A stretch of 27,176 bases of DNA from DATAFT01 sp035544635 (GTDB taxonomy: Bacteria > Acidobacteriota > Thermoanaerobaculia > Multivoradales > Multivoraceae): contig DATKDQ010000058.1 in assembly GCA_035544635.1 (NCBI GenBank), forward strand, positions 1 through 27,176, read 5' to 3'. A program made the translations under genes and the position numbers. The notes beneath the pieces are model-generated. The model was given only the letters and a program-made list of their open reading frames with translations, was not told where the DNA came from and made no database searches. The number at the start of each line of letters is the position of its first letter. Positions within the stretch are counted from its first letter, which is position 1. Shown here one piece after another: positions 16,263-22,805 of the stretch.

Positions 16263-16631
16263 TCAGCCGTCCAGCCACTGCAGCACGCGGAAGTGGAGGG
16301 CGGATCCGCCGAGCCCCTCCATCTGCCGCACGATGCCGAGGAAGCTCGCACCGTCGATCAGGTGACAGCGATCGCCGAGGAAGGCGGCGACCGTCACTCC
16401 TCGCGGCGACTCGGGGTCGCGCTTCCGCGCGCGCAGCCAGCGCACGAACGGCGGGAAGACGGCGTCGCGGAAGGCGGGCCAGGCCCCGGTGGCGGGCACC
16501 AGCACCTCGTAGAAGATCTCGCGATCGCCGTCCGCTCGCGCCTCGCTTCGCCGGCGTCGCAGCTCGTTGTAAGCCGAGCCGGGGACGATCTCGCTCGACC
16601 GCTCGCGCAGGAGATCGCGGAACTCCGACAT
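16263..16631 (-). CDS. Small protein of unknown function
   Basis: A 122-residue soluble protein that I do not recognise. It starts MSEFRDLLRERSSEIVPGSAYNELR, has a basic, Arg-rich middle, and ends in LHFRVLQWLDG. The predicted content is mixed alpha/beta, with no signal peptide or membrane helix. The ORF can be extended to GTG 16670, but the extension (ATGPLGIGRQPL) looks non-coding, so ATG 16631 is preferred; neither start has a good ribosome-binding site. It lies 53 bases downstream of the copper protein's stop on the same strand reading order (that gene ends at 16685 and starts upstream at 18241), so it may be co-transcribed with it. It is convergent with the MFS gene. Codon use is like its neighbours. 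Confidence 0.6.
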   Translation of the reverse strand: MSEFRDLLRERSSEIVPGSAYNELRRRRSEARADGDREIFYEVLVPATGAWPAFRDAVFPPFVRWLRARKRDPESPRGVTVAAFLGDRCHLIDGASFLGIVRQMEGLGGSALHFRVLQWLDG

Positions 16632-16684
16632 CAGAGGCTGGCGACCGATTCCGAGGGGGCCGGTCGCCACGGAAGGAGCCGACC

Positions 16685-18241
16685 TTACCGCCCGGACGGG
16701 ATCGAGGCCGCTGGCTTCACCTTCTCCGCGGCGATGCCGCGGATCGTTCCCGGCCCCATGGTGAGGTCGATGTCCCCGGAATCGAGCACGACCCCCGACA
16801 TCTCCGTGGTGCCCTGGTTCGGGATGTCAGCCTTCGCCGTCACGCGGTTGCCGTCCCACACGATCGAGTGGATCGGAGCGGGCAGCACCATGTTGCCGAA
16901 CCCCACGTACCAGCCGCCGTTTCCCGCTCTCGGGAGATGAACGGCGGTCGGCTCGGGCGGCTTGCCGGGCTGGAGCGGTACGTCGACGCGCCATACTTGT
17001 CCGGGATGCGTCTTCGCCAGCTCGGGGAGCTTCCCGAGCACCGGGCTCACCGGCTTCGGGCTCACCCCGTCTTTCACCACGTAGTCGACGAACCCGATCA
17101 TCATCTCGTCGGTCGACTGTAGACCCCATCTGACGTTCTTCTCGGGGTCGGGGTTGTTGAGGTTCGCCGTCGAGTTGTCCCAGTGGGCGAGGCAGTCCAC
17201 CCGGCTGCCCGCAGGCAGCTCGATCGGCTCCGCGAACTCGTATCCGGTCTGCCAGTTGAAATCGTAGCGACTGACCTTGAGCAGCTCCTTGGAGGTGCCG
17301 TCCGGCAGTACGGCCGTGAACTGGAAGTCCTTGCCCCGGTAGTGCATGTGCGGCGTCAGCGCGAGCAGGCGCACGTCCTGCGCGAAGGTATGCGACGCGG
17401 CGGCCTCGACGTCCGGGTCACCGGCGGGGATCTCGAAGTCGGCGTTCAGCACCCATAGGTTCACCAGCTCCTTCTCGATCGCCTCGTTGCTGTCGGCAAG
17501 GTGGAGCCCGATCCGCGTCCTGTCCGTGGTCGCCACACCGTAGGGGTGATAGTGCAGGTCGAAGATGAGTGGGTGGCCCTTCTTCACCAGACGTCCGGTG
17601 CCTTCCGGCGTGACGGTGGGATCCGCACCGGCGGCCCAACCCCCGAGCAGCGACTGCGGCGCCGTGCCCGACTCGTTGGCCATCCAGAGCAGCACGTGGT
17701 GGACCACCTGGCGATCGCCGGGCCGCACCTCGAGCGCGGTCACGAAGCGATCGGTCTCGAAGCCGGTCGGGATCACCTTCTGGACGAACCGGTCGGGACC
17801 GTCGGCGGCGATCTCGACCGGGTCGATCTCGAGGATGACGTCCGGCTCGCCGAGCACCCACTCTGCCTCGATCACCTCGGGGAGAGGAGGTGCCTCGCCC
17901 TCGCCGCGCGGCGCGCCGGCCGCGACCCAGCGCACGACGGTGTCGACCTCGTCGGCGTTCAGGCTGCGGTCATTGCTCCACGGCCCGTAACCGGGGTCGG
18001 CGTGCCAGGGCGGCATCGTCCGACTCTGAACCGATTGCGCGATCGACTTGGCCCACGGCCGCGCCTCGTCGTAGGTGCGCAGGGACATCGGCCCGATCTG
18101 GTTGGGGGAGTGACAGCCGACGCAGTTGGCATAGAGGATCGGGGCGATGTCGCGGTTGAAGGTCGGCGCGTCGAGGGCGGCGGCGGCGACCGGCAGGGTG
18201 AGGGCTGCCGCTGCGCCGAGGACGAGGGAGCGGTGGTGCAT
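16685..18241 (-). CDS. Secreted cytochrome c / copper type II monooxygenase-like fusion
   Basis: A 518-residue exported protein. The signal peptide is MHHRSLVLG plus a hydrophobic run ending AAAA (about 22). Residues 25-115 form a c-type cytochrome with one CVGCH heme site (Cys40, Cys43, His44) and a possible axial Met at 52 or 76. Residues about 130-480 resemble the copper type II, ascorbate-dependent monooxygenase fold (PHM/DBM). All expected metal ligands are visible: His181-His182 (VVHH) and His230/232 (DLHYH) for one copper, and His298/His300 (HMHYRG) with Met380 or 381 (DEMM) for the other. The heme probably passes electrons to the copper centres in place of ascorbate (inference); the substrate is unknown. 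ATG 18241 has AGGAG about 7 bases upstream. Confidence 0.84.
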   Translation of the reverse strand: MHHRSLVLGAAAALTLPVAAAALDAPTFNRDIAPILYANCVGCHSPNQIGPMSLRTYDEARPWAKSIAQSVQSRTMPPWHADPGYGPWSNDRSLNADEVDTVVRWVAAGAPRGEGEAPPLPEVIEAEWVLGEPDVILEIDPVEIAADGPDRFVQKVIPTGFETDRFVTALEVRPGDRQVVHHVLLWMANESGTAPQSLLGGWAAGADPTVTPEGTGRLVKKGHPLIFDLHYHPYGVATTDRTRIGLHLADSNEAIEKELVNLWVLNADFEIPAGDPDVEAAASHTFAQDVRLLALTPHMHYRGKDFQFTAVLPDGTSKELLKVSRYDFNWQTGYEFAEPIELPAGSRVDCLAHWDNSTANLNNPDPEKNVRWGLQSTDEMMIGFVDYVVKDGVSPKPVSPVLGKLPELAKTHPGQVWRVDVPLQPGKPPEPTAVHLPRAGNGGWYVGFGNMVLPAPIHSIVWDGNRVTAKADIPNQGTTEMSGVVLDSGDIDLTMGPGTIRGIAAEKVKPAASIPSGR

Positions 18242-18333
18242 GCGCTTCTCCTGTTGGCGTCCAGGTCTTTCCTATTCTACGGCGGTCGCCTCGGGAAGTT
18301 CAGCCGCCGCACGACGCGGCTCGACCAGGCGGG

Positions 18334-19704
18334 TCACTCGGCCGCCTCCAGGGCCCGGTCGGCGGTCTCGTCGGCGAGCGACCGGAGCGCCCCGCTGATC
18401 GCCACCGGATAGGCCGGCTCGGCTCGCTCCAAACGCCGCAGCCGGTCCGGGAGGCGCCCGATCTCGTCGCGCGCCCTCGCCCGCGCCTCTTCGAGGGACG
18501 CCTGCCCGGAGTCGGTTCGCACTCCCCCCTGCATCACCCGAACCAGGAGCGGCCTGCCCGGAAGGCGCTCGCCGGCACAGGCGACGACGTCCTGCTCGGC
18601 CACACCCCCCACTTCCCGGCGGAACACCTGTTTGGGGCCGGGCAGGATCCGCTTGCCGGGAGAGAGCTTGAGGCGACCGCGCCCGGCGTAGGCCACGAGC
18701 TTGTAGGCCAGGTCGAGGGTGGGCGCGTCGCTCGACGTCCCCATGCGGGTCCCGACCCCGAAGCCGTCGACCGGAGCGCCATCGGCCAGGAGCGCGGCGA
18801 TCTCGAGCTCGTCGAGACCGCCGCTGGCGAAGATCTCGACGCGCTCCAGCCCGGCGGCGTCGAGGATCTCGCGGCTCCGCTTCGCGAGCTCCGCGAGATC
18901 CCCGGAGTCGAGGCGGATGGCGCGGACGCGAAACGCAGGCCCGAGTTGGCGCGCCAGCTCGACCACCCGCCGCACGCCCGCGAGCGTGTCGTAGGTGTCG
19001 ACCAGGAGCGCGGTCTCGGGATAGAGGGCGGTGAGCTCCCTGAATGCCTCGAGCTCGTCGTCGTGCGCCTGCACGTAGCTGTGCGCCATGGTGCCGGTGA
19101 TCGGGACGCCGTAGTGCAGGCCGGCGGCGACATTGCTGGTGGCCGCAACGCCCGCGATCCAGAACGCGCGCACCGACCTCCACGCCGCGTCGATGCCGTG
19201 CATGCGGCGCATCCCGAAGTCGACCACCGGGCGCCCGCCGGCGGCGTGGACGACGCGGGCCGCCTTCGACCCGAGGACGCTCTGCAGGTGCACATGGTTC
19301 ATCACCAGGGTCTCGACGAGCTGGGCTTCGGGTAGAGAGGCCTCGATCTCGAGCAGCGGCTCGTCGGGGAAGACCGGTGTCCCTTCCGGCATCGCCCGTA
19401 CGTCGCCGGCGAAGCGAAACCCTTCGAGCCAACGAAGGAACCCGTCGTCGAAGCCGCCCGTCCCGGCCAGCGCATCGAGGTCGGCGCCGCCGAAGCGCAG
19501 CGTCTCGAGGTAGCTCAGGGCGTCGCCGAGGCCGCAGGCCAGAACGTAGTTTCGTGCCGGCGGCAGCGCACGGAAGTACAGGCTGAAGACGGCGGGCCGA
19601 TGGAGCGACTCACGATGGTAGGCCTGTGCCATGGTGAGCTCGTAGAAGTCGGTGAGCAGAGGCGAAGGCTCCGGTGGACGCGCGTATGCGCGGCGCTCAG
19701 GCAC
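18334..19704 (-). CDS. pncB: Nicotinate phosphoribosyltransferase
   Basis: A 456-residue enzyme of the Preiss-Handler NAD salvage pathway, converting nicotinate and PRPP to nicotinate mononucleotide with ATP hydrolysis. It opens with SPLLTDFYELTMAQAY, the family signature, and GTMAHSYVQAH contains His208, the residue phosphorylated during catalysis. DSGDLAELAKRSR and the glycine-rich GFGVGTRMGTS form the phosphate-binding part of the barrel. KRILPGPKQVFR fits the C-terminal section, and the length is normal. The start is GTG 19704; no clear ribosome-binding site precedes it, but the conserved N-terminus excludes a later start. It lies 60 bases downstream of the M19 gene on the same strand and may be co-transcribed with it. 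Confidence 0.93.
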   Translation of the reverse strand: MPERRAYARPPEPSPLLTDFYELTMAQAYHRESLHRPAVFSLYFRALPPARNYVLACGLGDALSYLETLRFGGADLDALAGTGGFDDGFLRWLEGFRFAGDVRAMPEGTPVFPDEPLLEIEASLPEAQLVETLVMNHVHLQSVLGSKAARVVHAAGGRPVVDFGMRRMHGIDAAWRSVRAFWIAGVAATSNVAAGLHYGVPITGTMAHSYVQAHDDELEAFRELTALYPETALLVDTYDTLAGVRRVVELARQLGPAFRVRAIRLDSGDLAELAKRSREILDAAGLERVEIFASGGLDELEIAALLADGAPVDGFGVGTRMGTSSDAPTLDLAYKLVAYAGRGRLKLSPGKRILPGPKQVFRREVGGVAEQDVVACAGERLPGRPLLVRVMQGGVRTDSGQASLEEARARARDEIGRLPDRLRRLERAEPAYPVAISGALRSLADETADRALEAAE

Positions 19705-19764
19705 GGTGGGGCGATTCTACGGGGGGCCGAGGAGCGGCGCCGGGATCGGGAGCGCGCTTCGAGA

Positions 19765-21003
19765 TCAGGAACGCGCTTCGATCGGGAGCGGCACCGGGCA
19801 GAAGGGGTCGCGCGCGAGGTCGCGGTCCGGCGACGGCATCCACGAGCTGTCCGGCCAGGTCTCGGTGAGGACGCGCACGAAGTTGCCGCCGAGGACGAGC
19901 TCGACGTCGCGTTCGGAGTAGCCGCGCCGCAGCAGACCTTCCGCGAGCTGGAACACGCGCGTCGCGGGATGCAGGCCGCGGATGTCGTAGGCGGCGCGGG
20001 TGCGCCCGGTCCGCGGATCCGCCGCGTCGACGTCGACGTCGCTACCGATGCCGACGTGCTCCGGGCCCGCCAGCCTCGCGACGTGATCGAAGTGGTCGAG
20101 CAGGTCCTCGATCGTCGGTTGTGGCCGGAAGCTCACGAACGCGCGCACCATGGTGATGCCCATGACGCCGCCGCCGGCGGCGAGCAGCCGGATCACCTGG
20201 TCGGACTTGCAGCGCGCGTGGAGGACCAGCGCTCTGCAGTTGGAATGCGTCACCAGCACGGGCCGCTTCGACGCCGCGATCGCCTCGAGGCTGGTGCGCT
20301 CGCCGCAATGCGACACGTCGATGGTCATGCCGACGCGGTTCATCGCCGCCACGATGTCGGCGCCGAATGGCGTCAACCCGCGGTCGACCTTCTCGAAGCA
20401 GCCGAAGCCCAGGCGGTTACGGGTGTTGTAAGTGAGCTGCGATACGCGCTGACCGAGGCCATAGAAGGCCTCGACGTCCGCGGTGCTGGCGAAGTGGTTC
20501 GAGTTCTGGAACCCCATCACCACGCCAATCCGCCTCTGCTTCGGGGCTACCAGCAGATCGCTGATCGAATCGATGCGCGTGAAGAAGCAGCCCTGTCCCT
20601 GGATCAGCCGCCGCCAGTCGCCGAGCCAGCGCAGTGCAGCGCGATGGGCGTCGACCTCGCTGGGCTCGACTGCGGGGTGGAACACATTGATCCCCGACGC
20701 CTGGAGCTTGCGGAAGTCGGCCTCCGCGAATGCGCTCGGATCGCGGTGCCAGCGGAAGAGCTGGTTCCAGTCGAGGGTGAGCAGGCCCAGCATGTCGATC
20801 ACGGTGGATCCCAGCACCAGATCGAGCGCGCGCGTGGGGATGTCGACGAGGGGAGCCCCTGCGGTGGGCGCGGCCAGCAGCCGGCAGCGGCCCCTGAGGA
20901 TCATGGGGGCGCCCACCACTCCCGCGGTGCCGAGCGCCAGGGTCCTCAGGAACTGCCGGCGGTCGCTGGCGCGCGCCGGAGTGCCGGATCCGGGCGGGGC
21001 CAT
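19765..21003 (-). CDS. Tat-exported M19 (renal/membrane dipeptidase) homologue with altered metal site
   Basis: A 412-residue protein from ATG 21003. The N-terminus has a twin-arginine signal (DRRQFLRTLALG, Arg15-Arg16), so it is exported folded to the periplasm. The rest matches the M19 dipeptidase fold: QLTYNTRNRLG, IDVSHCG (His232), LVTHSN (His253) and HVGIGSDVDVD. These are the second-half ligands of the canonical binuclear zinc site. The first-half ligands differ: the usual HxD near the start of the barrel is replaced by IDMLGLL (69-75), and the bridging Glu position reads GFQNSN (Gln166). It may bind one metal, act differently, or belong to a variant subfamily. In-frame GTG 21093 and ATG 21090 would add 29-30 residues; the shorter start gives a normal Tat leader, but no start has a good ribosome-binding site. 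Confidence 0.85.
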   Translation of the reverse strand: MAPPGSGTPARASDRRQFLRTLALGTAGVVGAPMILRGRCRLLAAPTAGAPLVDIPTRALDLVLGSTVIDMLGLLTLDWNQLFRWHRDPSAFAEADFRKLQASGINVFHPAVEPSEVDAHRAALRWLGDWRRLIQGQGCFFTRIDSISDLLVAPKQRRIGVVMGFQNSNHFASTADVEAFYGLGQRVSQLTYNTRNRLGFGCFEKVDRGLTPFGADIVAAMNRVGMTIDVSHCGERTSLEAIAASKRPVLVTHSNCRALVLHARCKSDQVIRLLAAGGGVMGITMVRAFVSFRPQPTIEDLLDHFDHVARLAGPEHVGIGSDVDVDAADPRTGRTRAAYDIRGLHPATRVFQLAEGLLRRGYSERDVELVLGGNFVRVLTETWPDSSWMPSPDRDLARDPFCPVPLPIEARS

Positions 21004-21201
21004 AGCGGGCGCGCGGCTCCCCCCGGCGCTCTGCGGCGTGAGCCGTCGGGTGCCGGTCTCGGAGCTGGGTAACACCGTTCGCCACGCCATCACAATCAGT
21101 GTAAATGATCATCTCGGCTCAGGGAAGCACCCATGGCATGTAAATCGAAAGATGTCACGCCTAGTGCGATCTCCGGTCCGTGTAGGAGGGTTAATGCTTG
21201 A

Positions 21202-21261
21202 TTTCTAATGTGAAACGCATCACATTGTTTCTAATGTGAAACATTGTTTCTAATGTGAAAC
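21202..21261. promoter_or_regulatory. Triplicated operator-like motif TTTCTAATGTGAAAC
   Basis: Three exact copies of TTTCTAATGTGAAAC start at 21202, 21228 and 21247. Copies 2 and 3 are preceded by G, giving the inverted repeat GTTTC-TAATGT-GAAAC. CACATT at 21221-21226 adds a reverse-complement half-site of AATGTG. The copies are 26 and 19 bases apart in an AT-rich patch inside very GC-rich DNA, between divergently transcribed genes. This looks like a cooperative binding array for a dimeric regulator; the regulator is unknown. Confidence 0.6.
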
Positions 21262-21423
21262 AGATCACCGAGCGCGCGGGAGCGCCGGCCGCGACTGAAG
21301 GTGAGTCGGTCGGGGGCGGGACGCTGGGCGGGCGGGCTGGCGGACGGCGACGAGAGGATGGGGAAGGGACCAGGCGGCGCGCCGGGGCGGATGCCAGCGA
21401 CGCGCCCCCTGTACCCGAGAGGC

Positions 21424-21516
21424 CTACTTCCGACGGCTGATGCGCAAGCCGAGCGCCGAAGCCAGACTACCCGCGCCCAGGAGAGCCGGTGGATGCCACA
21501 GCGTGAGGACTGGCAC
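21424..21516 (-). pseudogene. Possible remnant of a C-terminal sorting-signal (CTERM-like) tail
   Basis: On the minus strand, codons from 21516 to the TAG at 21424-21426 encode a 30-residue tail that starts VPVLTLW, continues with a hydrophobic helix (ALLGAGSLASALGL) and ends in the basic cluster RISRRK. This order of short motif, helix and basic end is that of PEP-CTERM/IPTL-type sorting tags. No credible protein precedes it in frame, so if real it is the end of a decayed exported-protein gene. Chance translation of GC-rich DNA is a serious alternative. Confidence 0.25.
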
Positions 21517-21596
21517 CAGCCTTGCTCCACTCCCTACGGAGCATCGGTGCGCGCGGCTGCGGCACCGAGGCCGACCCAACGAAGAACGGACGAGCC

Positions 21597-22310
21597 ATGA
21601 AGATCAGGGAAGCCGGGACTTTTTCCCTGTTGCTTATCGCTCTAGCCGGATGCGCGACGCGCGGTCAGGTGCGCGACCAGGTGAGCGAGCTCGAAGCGAA
21701 GCGCGCCAATCTCGAGCGTCTGGAGCAGCGGCTCGACTCGCTGACCGAGGCGATCGACCGCGAGGCTCAGCTCCTGAGCCGGCGGGAAGAGCGGGTGGCC
21801 GCCACCCGGGCGCAGGCCCTCCTGGCGGCGGACAACGCACGCGCCGCCGAGCAGACGACCGCCGGCGGGCTGCTCGGCGAGACGGTGTACTGGCTCCAAG
21901 GTCTGCCGTTCGAGGCCGACTCGGCCGAGCTCACCGACAGGTCGCGCGCCCTGCTGGACCAGCTCGCGGAGCGGCTAAAGATGGAGGACGCCGGGTACTA
22001 CCTCGAGGTGAGGGCCGGTTCCGGCCAGCCCGGGGGCCGCGCCCTGGATCTGGCTCGCGCCCAGGCGGTCCGACGCTATCTGCACGTCGCTCGTGGCCTT
22101 CCTCTGCATGCCGTGAGGACGCTCGCGGCGCCGGGCGCCGCGGACAGGAGCACATCCGCCTCGGCGCTGGTGGTGGCTCCCGCATCCGCGAGCGAGGCGG
22201 CGGTCGGCGAGGCGCCACCCGCCGAGCAGGACACGGCGGCGCTCTCGGTCGAGCCCGCGGCGGGGTCCCGGATGGCCGTCGTCGTGGTGCGACCCTTCAC
22301 GCGTCACTGA
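21597..22310 (+). CDS. Lipoprotein with coiled coil and OmpA-like domain
   Basis: A 237-residue predicted lipoprotein. The signal peptide ends in the lipobox LAGC with Cys19. Residues about 25-85 form a charged heptad-like coiled coil (VSELEAKRANLERLEQRL and following). Residues about 95-175 resemble an OmpA C-terminal domain: FEADSAELTDRSRALLDQLAERL, then LDLARAQAVRRYL, matching the LSxxRAxxVxxYL helix. The usual HTD segment is replaced by AGSGQPGG, so the Asp that contacts the peptidoglycan diamino acid is missing. The Ala/Glu-rich tail (180-215) looks disordered. It probably sits in the outer membrane facing the periplasm. ATG 21597 is chosen because the longer ORF start (21522) would bury the signal peptide. 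It is divergent from the M19 gene, and the triplicated motif lies about 340 bases upstream. Confidence 0.72.
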   Translation: MKIREAGTFSLLLIALAGCATRGQVRDQVSELEAKRANLERLEQRLDSLTEAIDREAQLLSRREERVAATRAQALLAADNARAAEQTTAGGLLGETVYWLQGLPFEADSAELTDRSRALLDQLAERLKMEDAGYYLEVRAGSGQPGGRALDLARAQAVRRYLHVARGLPLHAVRTLAAPGAADRSTSASALVVAPASASEAAVGEAPPAEQDTAALSVEPAAGSRMAVVVVRPFTRH

Positions 22311-22471
22311 GGCCGGGGCCACGCCGGACGGCGATGGGCGCCCGACCGGGCCCCCCACGAGCGGCCCCGGGGAAGTTCTCCCTGAACGGTCCAGAGCGAA
22401 GGGCTCGCGAGGAGGGCCGAGGGGGCGCCGCGCGACCGTACGGGGGTAGCGCTTGAGGCCGTGCGGCGCCG

Positions 22472-22491
22472 TCTGGCGTGACTACGCCAGA
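22472..22491. terminator. Perfect hairpin downstream of the lipoprotein gene
   Basis: TCTGGCGT and ACGCCAGA form an exact 8-bp stem with a 4-base GACT loop, extendable by a G-T wobble and a C-G pair. It lies about 160 bases after the lipoprotein stop. There is no T-run, so termination is uncertain; an operator palindrome is the alternative. Confidence 0.35.
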
Positions 22492-22568
22492 TGCCTCGGG
22501 GCACCGGGCTCGTAAAGAGACCGGCGCCGCGCTCCGGCGTTGCAATGGGTGTACCACACCTCGGCGCG

Positions 22569-22688
22569 CTAGCCTCCGGAACGTGCTGATAGCACGTTCC
22601 TCCGGCTAGTTGCTGTTTGGCGCCGAGGACGGCGCTGGCGCTTCGCGCCCCGCACAGATGCGACGCAGCTACTCGGACCCATTCCTAG
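22569..22688 (+). repeat. Dispersed palindromic repeat, copy B
   Basis: Same family and orientation as copy A, differing at only scattered positions over the full length. The first hairpin (22569-22609) has CTAG at both feet, the same TCC/TCC internal mismatch and the same 10-bp GGAACGTGCT stem, with a 3-base GAT loop. The internal GGCGCCGAGGACGGCGC and GGCGC-TTC-GCGCC stems follow, and the element ends at ATTCCTAG. It is intergenic, between the lipoprotein gene and sucA, with no protein-coding potential. Confidence 0.88.
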
Positions 22689-22761
22689 CTCCGGAAACGG
22701 CGATGTTCTGGCAGGAGCGACGCTAGGCTGGTCATCGGCTAGGCTGAGCATGGAGGGGCTT

Positions 22762-22778
22762 CGCTCGCGGGGCGAGCG
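22762..22778 (+). promoter_or_regulatory. Short hairpin in the sucA leader
   Basis: CGCTCGC and GCGAGCG form a 7-bp stem with a GGG loop, ending 27 bases before the GTG start of sucA. It might affect translation of the mRNA, but such stems are common by chance in DNA of this composition. Confidence 0.2.
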
Positions 22779-22805
22779 CCGCGCCTCCGGGCAGGCGAGA
22801 CGCAG

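Larger units (their letters stand above)
21004..21596. other. Intergenic region between M19 and lipoprotein genes
   Basis: About 590 bases with no convincing complete gene. From about 21090 to 21265 the DNA is clearly more AT-rich than its surroundings and carries the triplicated motif described separately, so it is probably a shared control region of the two divergent genes. From 21270 to 21596 it is GC-rich again. ORFs there on both strands are short and have non-coding composition, apart from a sorting-signal-like tail on the minus strand at 21424-21516. No tRNA or intrinsic terminator was seen. Confidence 0.5.
22311..22805. other. Intergenic region before sucA
   Basis: About 495 bases without a credible gene. 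It holds a perfect hairpin at 22472-22491, repeat copy B at 22569-22688, two GCTAGGCTG copies 16 bases apart (22722-22730 and 22738-22746), and a short hairpin at 22762-22778 in the presumed sucA leader. The rest (22311-22470) is very GC-rich, with short ORFs of non-coding character. The sucA promoter presumably lies between copy B and 22780, but no -35/-10 pair was convincing. Confidence 0.5.

Noticed and set aside
21202..21261. CRISPR-like repeat (GTTTC...GAAAC ends)
   Set aside because: The copies are only 15-16 bases with gaps of 4-11 bases, far too short for spacers, and no cas genes are near. A regulator-binding array fits better.
21301..21600. 99-residue ORFs on both strands upstream of the lipoprotein
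   Set aside because: Neither has family motifs or a ribosome-binding site, and the composition matches random GC-rich DNA.
22472..22491. Classical Rho-independent terminator
   Set aside because: The stem is perfect but no T-run follows on either strand; it is listed only as a low-confidence terminator or palindrome.
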